From Armatimonas rosea (GTDB lineage Bacteria > Armatimonadota > Armatimonadia > Armatimonadales > Armatimonadaceae), in the NCBI RefSeq assembly GCF_014202505.1, contig NZ_JACHGW010000003.1:558001-622000 (forward strand): 64,000 nt of DNA, in the 5' to 3' direction. Below, piece after piece: positions 31,885 to 39,380 of the stretch. Numbering within the stretch: the first letter of the stretch is position 1; each line of letters starts with the position of its first letter. The notes under the pieces are model-generated. The model saw only the letters and a program-made list of their open reading frames with translations. It did not search any database and had not been told where the DNA came from. A program made the position numbers and the translations under genes.

Positions 31885-33369
31885 CTACCGGAGAGGGTTC
31901 TGGGACTCCCGCTTGCGAAGCTCATCGAGCTGCTTGATACGGGCCTTGTCCCCCGACTTGCGCAGGCGCTGCTCCAGGACCACGGACTTACTGATGCGGA
32001 TAAACCGGAACCAGCGGGCGTCCTCGATATCCTGGGCGTAGCTGGCCTTACTCGCGGCATCCACCTGGCGACGGACCAGGGAGAGCTCGGTGAGCTGGGT
32101 GGGGTTCTCCTCCAGGTAGGTTAGCGCTTTCTCCACGGCCTCTTTCCACTCCTCGGGGGAGGCGCGGCGCGTGGCCAGCGACGGAAACCGCTGGAAGAGG
32201 TCCTGGCGGGCGGTGGCGTAGCGCTTCTGCGTCTCGGGGCTGAGGCGGATTCCGGTGGAACTGCTGGGACGAAGGTCGCGGTCCAGGAGCTTCTGGAAGT
32301 GCTCGTAGGCGACCTTAACCCGGTCGTCGCCCTGGGCGCTCTCGCCCAGCTTCTCGCTGAGGCCCTCCAGCGCCGCACGCTGCGCCGGTGTTGCGGACTT
32401 GAGGATCTCGGCCCACGAGACCTCGGTCAGCTCCTTGTCCTCCGTCCACGGGACAAAGCGGCGCAGGAAGACATCGCTTGTGGCGACCGGGACATCGATC
32501 GACTCCTCGTTGATCTGGGTCCAGGCAAAGGCCTCGTCCATCCCCACCTTACCGTCTTTGTTGTAGTCGGGCTGCACGGACTTGCGGCCCAGGCGGTCCT
32601 TGCCCGTGAGCGCGGCGAAGAAGTAGCTGGTGAAGTCGTGGTACTCCTCCTCCTCGACCTCGGGGGTACAGCCTGCCGCCTCGCGCTCCTTGACGGTCGC
32701 AAAGAAGCCACAGAACGGTCGGTCCACCAGCTCGCCCTTCGGGTTACCGTCGGTGAAGAGCAGGTTGCCAAAGGCACCGGAGAAGCACTGCACCATCACC
32801 ATCGTGACCGGGCGGTTGGCCGGGAGCTTTCCGAGGTAGCCCGCGAGGTCCTTGGTGGTCAGGTGGGCGTTACCCCAGAGATCGTAGTGGTTGTTGTCGC
32901 GTGGGTCATTGTCGACCGTGCGCACTCCCTGGCCTGGGGAGCCATGGCCCGTGAAGTAGAGCAGGAGCGGGTTCTTGTCCTTCTCCGCCGCGAGCTTGTC
33001 AAAGAGCCCCGAGACCGTGTCTGGGGTCGTGGGGCCATCGCGGCGGGGAACATCGCTGTTGCGGTACTGCAGAAACGGTGCCCCCTTGGCAGGGCGTGGC
33101 CCATCCCCAAAGAGCGTCCGCAGGGCCTTCTGCGCCTCGGTCTTGGTGGCGAGAAACTGCACGATCGGGGTGTCGGCCTGGCCATCGGCAAAGAGAATGG
33201 TCTCGTCGACGCGGGTAGGCAGGAGGCTATGGACATAGCGCACATTGCTCTCAATGGCGACCTGGTTGTACTGCGGCGAGGGGCCCCCCCCAAAGATCAC
33301 GCAGCGCAGGGGTGCGGGTGCAGAGGCCAGGGCGGCCAGGGTGACAAGGGCAAAGATTGGTGCAGCCAT
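31885..33369 (-). CDS. Secreted C13/caspase-like cysteine peptidase with EF-hand
   Basis: The 494-aa protein has a signal peptide (APIFALVTLAALASA). A caspase-like fold follows: LRCVIFGGG strand, NPLLLYFTGHGSPGQG with catalytic His (H142) and VTMVMVQCFSGAF with catalytic Cys (C195), as in legumain-type (C13) and related clan CD peptidases. At residues 268-279, DYNKDGKVGMDE is a complete 12-residue EF-hand loop (D, N, D, E at positions 1, 3, 5, 12), pointing to calcium control. The C-terminal 200 residues are charged helices without a known domain. Clan CD assignment is strong; substrate and role are unknown. Confidence 0.8.
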   Translation of the reverse strand: MAAPIFALVTLAALASAPAPLRCVIFGGGPSPQYNQVAIESNVRYVHSLLPTRVDETILFADGQADTPIVQFLATKTEAQKALRTLFGDGPRPAKGAPFLQYRNSDVPRRDGPTTPDTVSGLFDKLAAEKDKNPLLLYFTGHGSPGQGVRTVDNDPRDNNHYDLWGNAHLTTKDLAGYLGKLPANRPVTMVMVQCFSGAFGNLLFTDGNPKGELVDRPFCGFFATVKEREAAGCTPEVEEEEYHDFTSYFFAALTGKDRLGRKSVQPDYNKDGKVGMDEAFAWTQINEESIDVPVATSDVFLRRFVPWTEDKELTEVSWAEILKSATPAQRAALEGLSEKLGESAQGDDRVKVAYEHFQKLLDRDLRPSSSTGIRLSPETQKRYATARQDLFQRFPSLATRRASPEEWKEAVEKALTYLEENPTQLTELSLVRRQVDAASKASYAQDIEDARWFRFIRISKSVVLEQRLRKSGDKARIKQLDELRKRESQNPLR

Positions 33370-33422
33370 TCCGCATTTTATCGTGTTTCTGCCCCCTTTT
33401 ATTACATTCCCCCCGCGGTGCC

Positions 33423-33749
33423 TCAGTCCCCTTCAAAGCGAAGGTAGCTCACGTCCGGGTTTTCCTTGCACTGGAGAAAGGCTTCCTTGAGGTCGCTTGC
33501 CACTTTCAAGAGCTCACCTGAGATCACTCCCTGAAGCTGGTCGACTTCCAAGATCAGACGATCCATCTGGTAGGGGGTAAAGATGGTCCATCCATAAGGA
33601 TCAATGGTTCTCAGTACAACAGCGCCCTCGGCCTGCTCCGTTGCCAAAAACTCTAAAAAGAGCGCAAACGCGTCGGGGTTCTCGTAGTCGTCCGAGCCCA
33701 CGGGCAAGATGCCCTTGCGTGTGTGAATTGCCGCGTCGATTCCATGCAT
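33423..33749 (-). CDS. Small hypothetical protein
   Basis: A 108-aa acidic cytoplasmic protein (GILPVGSDDYENPDAFALFL; YGWTIFTPYQMDRLILEVDQ; GELLKVASDLKEAFLQCKEN). No signal peptide, membrane segment or familiar motif is present. A GGAGGA ribosome-binding site lies before the ATG, and it begins 11 bases after the cupin gene's stop, so it is probably the second gene of a two-gene operon. No function can be proposed. Confidence 0.65.
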   Translation of the reverse strand: MHGIDAAIHTRKGILPVGSDDYENPDAFALFLEFLATEQAEGAVVLRTIDPYGWTIFTPYQMDRLILEVDQLQGVISGELLKVASDLKEAFLQCKENPDVSYLRFEGD

Positions 33750-33760
33750 CTTTGATCCTC

Positions 33761-34696
33761 CTAGAGCGAGGGCATTCGTCCACCGGGGAGGACAAACTTA
33801 ATCCCGAGGGTACGCAGATAGGTCTGTAGCCCCGCGTCCTGCATGGGCAGCAGGTGCGCCTCGCGGCCGGACTCGTTGTAGTGGGCGTGCCAGTAGCCGG
33901 GCGGGGTGATAAACGACGAGAACGGCTTCCAGTCTACTTTTACGGGGTCGAGGATCTCGCCTTTCTCGTTGATCTTGGTGCCGACCAGGGTGTAGCAGCC
34001 CGGGTCGCAGTCCAAGATCAGGTCCAGGGCGACCGACTCGTGGCGGTGCGGGAGCTGGATGGCGTTGACGGGAAGCACGCCCAGCATCGCCCAGAGCGTG
34101 TGGGTGATGGTGAGGGTCTGGTCCATGGCCTTGTTGGCAAGTAGCACGCTGATGCGGCTGCGGTTGATGGCATCGCCCTCGCTCTTGGCCTGTGCCAGCG
34201 CGGCGAGCGAGTCCTCGGCGGTGAAGAGGGTCGGGGCGAAGCGCGGGGTGTCGGCGATCGCGCCCAGATAGCGCAGGAGGGGCTCGTCGTGGACCAGGTA
34301 GAGCGCGGCGTCTTGCTCGGCGCTGTGGTGGGTCTCCTTGCCTGTCGGGAGCACCACAAAGTCGCCGGTCTTCCAGGGGATCTCAAGGTCATCGAAGCGG
34401 GTGCTGCCCTTGCCACGCATGACATAGTAGAGCTGCGAGGTCGCGTTGAAGCGGAGCGTCAGGCTCTCGCCGGGCAGGATATGGACAAAGTTGGCACAGA
34501 GCGCCGGGCTGGTCGCGGGGCCGTCGCACCGTAGCGCATCGCTCACATCCAGGGGAATAAGCTGTGTCGGGCCGCTCTCGTGGAGGGAGCTCGGAAAGTC
34601 CGCGTAGGGAATCTTGGAGATCGTCCCCGACCCAATCGGATCGGCGGCCTTGGTGTACTCGAAGTAGAGACCGTTCTCGGTCAGGCTCGTTTGCAT
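33761..34696 (-). CDS. Bicupin protein (gentisate dioxygenase-like fold)
   Basis: The 311-aa protein has two cupin barrels. The first (about 65-150) holds FVHILPGESLTLRFNATSQL, YYVMRGKGSTRFDD, and FVVLPTGKETHHSAEQD; the second (about 200-290) holds NAIQLPHRHESVALDLILD with an H-x-H-type metal site and ITPPGYWHAHYNES. Bicupins of this layout include gentisate 1,2-dioxygenases, but I cannot confirm that activity. It is divergent from the Gfo/Idh/MocA gene with only 39 bp between start codons. Confidence 0.72.
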   Translation of the reverse strand: MQTSLTENGLYFEYTKAADPIGSGTISKIPYADFPSSLHESGPTQLIPLDVSDALRCDGPATSPALCANFVHILPGESLTLRFNATSQLYYVMRGKGSTRFDDLEIPWKTGDFVVLPTGKETHHSAEQDAALYLVHDEPLLRYLGAIADTPRFAPTLFTAEDSLAALAQAKSEGDAINRSRISVLLANKAMDQTLTITHTLWAMLGVLPVNAIQLPHRHESVALDLILDCDPGCYTLVGTKINEKGEILDPVKVDWKPFSSFITPPGYWHAHYNESGREAHLLPMQDAGLQTYLRTLGIKFVLPGGRMPSL

Positions 34697-34705
34697 GATA
34701 GGGCT

Positions 34706-34735
34706 ATTTTAGCCGACGTTTGCTATAATTCCCCT
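34706..34735. promoter_or_regulatory. Divergent -10 boxes between cupin and Gfo/Idh/MocA genes
   Basis: Plus strand: extended -10 TGC-TATAAT (34724-34729), six nt, then ATG at 34736, a leaderless arrangement. Minus strand: TAAAAT (34711-34706), nine nt before the cupin ATG at 34696. The two promoters overlap, so the genes may be co-regulated. Confidence 0.65.
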
Positions 34736-35797
34736 ATGTTCAAAGTCGCCATTATCGGCACCGGCCTGCCGTGGAAAACCGAGGGATCGACGGGGTTTGG
34801 GATGAGCCGTGCCCATGCTCCTGGCTATGTCAAGTCCGGCAAGTGTGAGATTGTCGCCCTCGCCGACCTCAAAGAGGCCAACATGGCTGCCTTCAATGTG
34901 GAGCTCTGCGAGGGAAAGGCACGCCAGTACACCGACTACCACGCGATGCTCGCGGCGGAGAGGCCCGATATTGTCTCGATTGCGACCTGGCCGCACCTCC
35001 ACGCCGAGATGGTGATCGCTGCCGCGGACGCCGGGGTGAGGGCGATCCACTGCGAGAAACCGATGGCGGGGACCTTTGGGGAGGCACGGCGCATGGCAGC
35101 GGTCTGTGCGGAGCGTGGGGTGCAGCTGACCTTCAACCATCAGCGCCGCCACCTGCCCACGTTTCAGACCGCAAAGCGCCTTCTCGCCGAGCGAGCGATT
35201 GGGGAGCTGACCCGGCTGGAAGGGAGCTGCTCCAATATGCTGGACTGGGGGACACACTGGCTCAATATGTTCCAGATGCTCAATGGCGAGTCCACGCCAG
35301 TCTGGGTGATGGGGCAGGTGGACTACCGCAAGCCGCACCAGGTCTACGGCGTGATCCACGACACCGACGGCATGTGCCTGGTCGGCTATGAGAACGGGGT
35401 CCATGGCCTGCTCTGCACCGGAGAGACTGCGGAGAAGGCAGTCGGGTGTGCGATCAAGGCGATTGGCACCGAGGGCACCCTGGAGATCCACAACACCGCG
35501 CCCCACCTGCGCCTGCGCAAGGGGAGCGTGCTCGAAGAGTGGACCGGGCCGGAGACCGAGGGCGGCCTGCACGGCAACTTTGCGAATCACGACAATGTGG
35601 TGGACTTGGTCAACGCGCTGGAGAGTGGCACCAAACCCCTCTGCGACGTGAGCAATGCCCTGGCGACCACGGAGATTATCTACGCCTGCTACGAGTCGGC
35701 GCGGCGGCGGGGGCGGATCGAGCTACCGCTGACCATCGACGATCACCCGCTGGCGGAGCTGGTTCAGAGCGGGGCCTATCCCGCAACCGCTCCTTGA
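34736..35797 (+). CDS. Gfo/Idh/MocA-family oxidoreductase
   Basis: NAD(P)-dependent sugar or cyclitol dehydrogenases of this family have an N-terminal Rossmann fold and a C-terminal alpha/beta domain. The 353-aa product shows FKVAIIGTGLPWKTEGSTGF, PDIVSIATWPHLHAEMVIAA, the conserved AIHCEKPMAGTFGEAR with the catalytic EKP lysine, and LTFNHQRRHLPTFQTAKRLL. The GxGxxG-type loop is longer than usual (GTGLPWKTEG). The substrate is unknown; pairing with a cupin suggests carbohydrate metabolism. Confidence 0.9.
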   Translation: MFKVAIIGTGLPWKTEGSTGFGMSRAHAPGYVKSGKCEIVALADLKEANMAAFNVELCEGKARQYTDYHAMLAAERPDIVSIATWPHLHAEMVIAAADAGVRAIHCEKPMAGTFGEARRMAAVCAERGVQLTFNHQRRHLPTFQTAKRLLAERAIGELTRLEGSCSNMLDWGTHWLNMFQMLNGESTPVWVMGQVDYRKPHQVYGVIHDTDGMCLVGYENGVHGLLCTGETAEKAVGCAIKAIGTEGTLEIHNTAPHLRLRKGSVLEEWTGPETEGGLHGNFANHDNVVDLVNALESGTKPLCDVSNALATTEIIYACYESARRRGRIELPLTIDDHPLAELVQSGAYPATAP

Positions 35798-35800
35798 AGG

Positions 35801-35829
35801 TATAGTGTGAGGTAAGGATCAAAGAAACT
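35801..35829 (+). promoter_or_regulatory. -10 box and ribosome-binding site of the lipoprotein gene
   Basis: TATAGT (35801-35806) lies right after the upstream stop codon, and AAGGA precedes the ATG at 35830. This is a conventional leadered start, in contrast to many neighbours. Confidence 0.5.
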
Positions 35830-36321
35830 ATGCGACGAAACCTAATTTTTGTGAGCGCACTGGCGCTTCTGGCGGGCTGCTCCTCTGGGACCGTGACTCC
35901 GCAGATCAACCTCCCGACCGTGGAGCAGCTCCGTGCTGTCCCCGTGAGTGTTGGGGTGGCGAGCAAGACCCTCAAGGGCCAGACCGCCCTCTGGCGGAAC
36001 ATGATGCCCGTTGTCACTCTGGCAGGCGAGCCTGCACCCACACGCCCCTTGATCGTCTCTGTCACGGTCAAGTCGGAGGACAACGCCGCGGTTCCAGGGG
36101 GACTTCAGGCGCAGCGTGTCACGGTCACCAATGGCACCGATGTCTGGACCTCGACTACCCTAGAGCTCCGCAGCGACGAGACCTCCTTTGGTGCGATTGT
36201 CCGCGACGGCCCCGAGTGGGCGATTGGCTCCCAGGTCGATGTGGTCGTGGACTTCAAAGACAGCTCGGGCGGGGTCTATCAGCTCCGCGCCGTCGGCCAG
36301 ATCGTCCAGGGCGCGTTCTAG
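35830..36321 (+). CDS. Putative lipoprotein
   Basis: The 163-aa product has a type II signal peptide: RRNLIFVSALALLAGC, with LLAGC as the lipobox and Cys16 as the lipidated residue. The mature part is beta-rich (VSVTVKSEDNAAVPGG; VWTSTTLELRSDETSFG; SQVDVVVDFKDSSGGVYQLR) and resembles an immunoglobulin-like or FixH-like sandwich, but I cannot assign a family. It is expected at the cell envelope. A hairpin at 36339-36363 ends the transcript. Confidence 0.75.
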   Translation: MRRNLIFVSALALLAGCSSGTVTPQINLPTVEQLRAVPVSVGVASKTLKGQTALWRNMMPVVTLAGEPAPTRPLIVSVTVKSEDNAAVPGGLQAQRVTVTNGTDVWTSTTLELRSDETSFGAIVRDGPEWAIGSQVDVVVDFKDSSGGVYQLRAVGQIVQGAF

Positions 36322-36338
36322 TCTCGCCCTAGTTAGTG

Positions 36339-36363
36339 ATCGCCCCGGTTAGAGCGGGGCGAT
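36339..36363 (+). terminator. Hairpin terminator between convergent genes
   Basis: ATCGCCCCG and CGGGGCGAT form a 9-bp stem with a seven-base loop, followed by TAGTTTG on the plus strand. The stem's far end overlaps the stop codon of the convergent PSD1 gene, so it may work in both directions. Confidence 0.7.
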
Positions 36364-39300
36364 TAGTTTGTCAGTGCTTCATCCAAGTTAAGGAGCACGT
36401 TGCCCACCACCGTCCAGGCTGCAAGCACTCCCGGGTCCTCGCCGGGCTGTACCGTGATAATGGCATCGCGCAGGAGCGCGAGGGCATCACTGGGGTGCTT
36501 GCGGAACTCTGAGAGGGTCTCGGTGAAGAGGGCGCGGAGGCGTCTTTCTTCCTGAGCTGTGGGCTTGCGCGCGAGGAGGCGCGCAAAGCCCACACCCAGC
36601 CCCTGCTTTGCCATGCGCCTTCCCAGTGCTCCGGCGGCTTCGACAAACACCGGATCGTTGAGGGTGATGAGGGCTTGGAGCGGGGTGTTGGTCCGAATCC
36701 GCCGCACCAGGCAGACCTCACCACTGCCGCCGTCGAAGGTCGTGAGCATCGGGTGGGGGCTGGTGCGGCGCAGGAACGTGTAGAGGCCACGTCGCCAGCG
36801 GTCCTCACCCGGGCTCGTCTCCCACTTCATCCCCGAGTAGGTCACTTTCCAGAGCCCCGCCGGCTGGGGAGGGAAGACACTTGGGCCACCGAGCTTGTTA
36901 CTGAGGAGCCCCGCCGCCGCGAGGGCCTGGTCGCGGATTACCTCGGCGGGGAGGCGGAAGCGTGGGCCGCGGGAGAGAAGCCGGTTGCGTGGGTCCTTGG
37001 CGAGTGTCTCCTTGGTCGTGGTCGAGGCCTGCTGGTAGGTCTGGCTCAGGACCAGGGTCTTAAGGAGCTTCTTCACCGACCAGTGACAGTCTCTCTGGAA
37101 GTGCAGGGCGAGCCAGTCCAGGAGCTCAGGGTGCGATGGTGGTGCGCCTTGGGTCCCAAAGTCCTCTTCGGTCTCCACCAGTCCCACGCCAAAGAGCCTG
37201 GCCCAGTAGCGGTTGACCTGCACGCGGGCCGTGAGCGGGTTCTCGGGGGAGACCAGCCAGCGGGCGGCATGGAGGCGTGTGGGTGCCCCCCCCGCCCCCG
37301 CAAGCGGGGGAGCCAGTGAGGGGAGGAGTGCTGGGGTGACGACCTCACCAGGGTCGAGGAAGTTGCCGCGCGTGTGGAGACGCGTGACCCGCTGCCTTCC
37401 GGGGGGGAGCTCGCGGTAGATCGGCGTGGCGGGGATCGAGCGCTCCAGGCGGGCTTGCTCGTTTTGCAGGCTCTCCAGCTCCGCGAAGCGCTGCGGGTTG
37501 GTCTGCTTGAGATAGGCCTCGTCGCGCTCCGCAGCGGTGAGCGAGAGGCTGGGGGAGAGAAGCGCCCGGTCCGCGCCGCTCACCGAGAGCCGGAAGCAGC
37601 CCACGGCGAGATTCGGATAGTTCTGGGTGAGGCGCACCTCCAGCGTCCCGCCCGCCGCGACCAGAGGCTCTGCTAGCTCAAAGACCGCCACGTGCGGCTC
37701 GGCGTTCTTAGGAGACCAGGCCCAGCCCGTATCCTCCTTGCCGTCGATGGCATTGGCGACCGGCCAGCCCCCTTGCTCAAAGTCCGCGCGGGCATTCTTC
37801 AAGAGGAGCGGCTTGTCCTGGTAGCGCACGGTCAGCTCGGAGACCACCGCGTTCTGGTCGTCCCGGTTGCGGCCCGGCCCACCATTGGGGAGTGTGGGGT
37901 CTTTGAGCACCTCTAGCCGAAGCCCGGTGACCGTCCCCGCGGGCAGGCTCAGGCTCAGCGTGTAGGCCTCTTTTTCCGCCCGTGCCCCGGAGACCAGAAA
38001 GGCCCCGTCGGCGCGCGTTGCCAGCCTGGCCCCGCTGCTCGCCGAGGCCGTTTTAAGGGCGAGGGGGCTCCAGAGGTTCTGCTTGGCCAGCGCCGCCTCC
38101 CAGGTAGTGCGCTCCGGCGACGGCTTCGCGGCGTCGGCATGGATCGCGGCGAGCTGGGCCTTGAGGGCGGCCAGGCGCTTGGTGGTCGCCTCGGTCGCGA
38201 TCGCCTTGGTTGGGGCGTCGTCGTAGCGGTCGGCGTCCTCGGTCTGGTTGAAGATCGCGTAGAACCGGTAGTAGTCCTTCTGGCTGATCGGATCGTACTT
38301 GTGGGTGTGGCACTTGGCGCAGCCGAGAGTAAGCCCCATCCAGACCTGCCCGGTCGTGTCCACCCGGTCTTTTACCGCGATCTGCCGGAACTCTTCGTCG
38401 TCGGTGCCGCCTTCGTCGTTGGTGGGCGTGTTGCGGTGAAACGCGGTCGCCAGAATCTGGGAGTCCGTGGCGTTGGGGATCAGGTCGCCGGCGAGCTGCT
38501 CGATCGTGAACTGGTCGAAGGGCATGTCGGCGTTGAAGGCATCGATCACCCAGTCCCGCCAGCGCCACATGGTCCGGGGCAGGTCTTTCTCGTAGCCCTT
38601 CGTGTCGGCGTAGCGTGCCAGGTCCAGCCAGAGCCGCGCCCAGTGCTCGCCGTAGCTTGGGGACGCCAGTAGCTCCTCGACGAGCTTGGCATAGGCATCG
38701 GGGTGCGTGTCCTTGACAAAGGCCTCGACCCGCTCGGGCGTGGGCGGCAGGCCGGTCAGGTCCAGGCTCACCCGCCGGATCAGTGTCCGCCGGTCCGCGG
38801 GCGGCGCGGGCGTGAGGTTCTCTTTAGCAAGGCGAGCGCGAATGAAGAGGTCGATGGGGGACGATTGGGCATCCCTTGCATCCCTCCCCGGTTTGACATC
38901 CCTCCCCCCGGCCCCCTCCCTTCCCCTGAGACCCGACTTCGTCCCCGCGAAGCGGGAAACAGAGCGAAGGGAGGGGGACGGGGGGAGGGATGCCGATGCC
39001 GGTTTCACAAACGACCAGTGCTGCTCGTACTTGCCGCCCTCGCCGATCCAGCGCATCAGAAGGGTTTTCTCCGCGGCCGTGAGCGTGTGCCCGCTCCCGG
39101 CGGGGGGCATCTGGAGAGAGTCGGTGCGCCGGAGGCGCTGGGCGAGCGGGCTGGCGAGAATATCGCCGCCGACCACCGCACGATTGGGCAGGTCCAGGCG
39201 CAGGTTGGCCTTGCGGGCGCTCTCATCAAACCCGTGGCAGGCGTAGCAGTTCTTCGCGAGGAGCGGCTGCACCTGGCGGAACGCGATGGGGGCTTTTTGC

Positions 39301-39368
39301 GGGGGCTGCGCTGCCTTACCCGGCGCAAGGGCGATACAGACCAGAGGCAGGAGTGCCAGACTCTTCAT
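36363..39368 (-). CDS. PSD1-type protein: cytochrome-like (PSCyt1), DUF1549 and DUF1553 domains
   Basis: The 1001-aa protein has a signal peptide, then PLLAKNCYACHGFDESARKA, a CxxCH haem site (C41, C44, H45), followed by PSCyt2/DUF1549 (TLIRRVSLDLTGLPPTPERV; YGEHWARLWLDLARYADTKG) and C-terminal DUF1553 (RWLVSPENPLTARVQVNRYW; RRIRTNTPLQALITLNDPVF). Such proteins abound in Planctomycetes; a role in polysaccharide breakdown is only suspected. Linkers contain two sequences encoded by GC palindromes (38897-38992 and 37285-37310). The usual partner DUF1501 gene is absent. A TAAAAT box six nt before the ATG suggests a leaderless message. Confidence 0.9.
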   Translation of the reverse strand: MKSLALLPLVCIALAPGKAAQPPQKAPIAFRQVQPLLAKNCYACHGFDESARKANLRLDLPNRAVVGGDILASPLAQRLRRTDSLQMPPAGSGHTLTAAEKTLLMRWIGEGGKYEQHWSFVKPASASLPPSPSLRSVSRFAGTKSGLRGREGAGGRDVKPGRDARDAQSSPIDLFIRARLAKENLTPAPPADRRTLIRRVSLDLTGLPPTPERVEAFVKDTHPDAYAKLVEELLASPSYGEHWARLWLDLARYADTKGYEKDLPRTMWRWRDWVIDAFNADMPFDQFTIEQLAGDLIPNATDSQILATAFHRNTPTNDEGGTDDEEFRQIAVKDRVDTTGQVWMGLTLGCAKCHTHKYDPISQKDYYRFYAIFNQTEDADRYDDAPTKAIATEATTKRLAALKAQLAAIHADAAKPSPERTTWEAALAKQNLWSPLALKTASASSGARLATRADGAFLVSGARAEKEAYTLSLSLPAGTVTGLRLEVLKDPTLPNGGPGRNRDDQNAVVSELTVRYQDKPLLLKNARADFEQGGWPVANAIDGKEDTGWAWSPKNAEPHVAVFELAEPLVAAGGTLEVRLTQNYPNLAVGCFRLSVSGADRALLSPSLSLTAAERDEAYLKQTNPQRFAELESLQNEQARLERSIPATPIYRELPPGRQRVTRLHTRGNFLDPGEVVTPALLPSLAPPLAGAGGAPTRLHAARWLVSPENPLTARVQVNRYWARLFGVGLVETEEDFGTQGAPPSHPELLDWLALHFQRDCHWSVKKLLKTLVLSQTYQQASTTTKETLAKDPRNRLLSRGPRFRLPAEVIRDQALAAAGLLSNKLGGPSVFPPQPAGLWKVTYSGMKWETSPGEDRWRRGLYTFLRRTSPHPMLTTFDGGSGEVCLVRRIRTNTPLQALITLNDPVFVEAAGALGRRMAKQGLGVGFARLLARKPTAQEERRLRALFTETLSEFRKHPSDALALLRDAIITVQPGEDPGVLAAWTVVGNVLLNLDEALTN
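37285..37310. repeat. Hairpin element inside the PSD1 coding sequence
   Basis: CCCCCGC-AA-GCGGGGG (37295-37310) with a further C run matches the intergenic consensus CCCCC-RC-NN-GY-GGGGG-NN-GGGGG seen at 43071 and 62583. It encodes a Pro/Gly/Ala-rich linker (PPLAGAGGAP) before the conserved RWLVSPENP motif. Confidence 0.65.
38897..38992. repeat. 96-bp palindromic element inserted in frame in the PSD1 gene
   Basis: 27-bp arms (38897-38923 and 38966-38992) match in inverted orientation with one mismatch; the centre forms a second hairpin around CGCGAAGCGGG. The length is 32 codons exactly. It encodes a basic Gly/Arg/Ser-rich stretch between WSFVKP and PIDLFIRARL, a linker between the haem domain and DUF1549. 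An intergenic relative lies at 18001-18068. Confidence 0.8.
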
Positions 39369-39380
39369 GGGGCTATTTTA
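39369..39380 (-). promoter_or_regulatory. Leaderless -10 box of the PSD1 gene
   Basis: Minus strand TAAAAT (39380-39375), six nt, ATG at 39368. The box overlaps the stop codon of the upstream MFS gene, so the two genes are adjacent but can be transcribed separately. Confidence 0.6.

Noticed and set aside
32299-33447. Long plus-strand frame opposite the C13-like peptidase
   Set aside because: The minus-strand protein has a signal peptide, catalytic motifs and an EF-hand; the plus-strand product has none.
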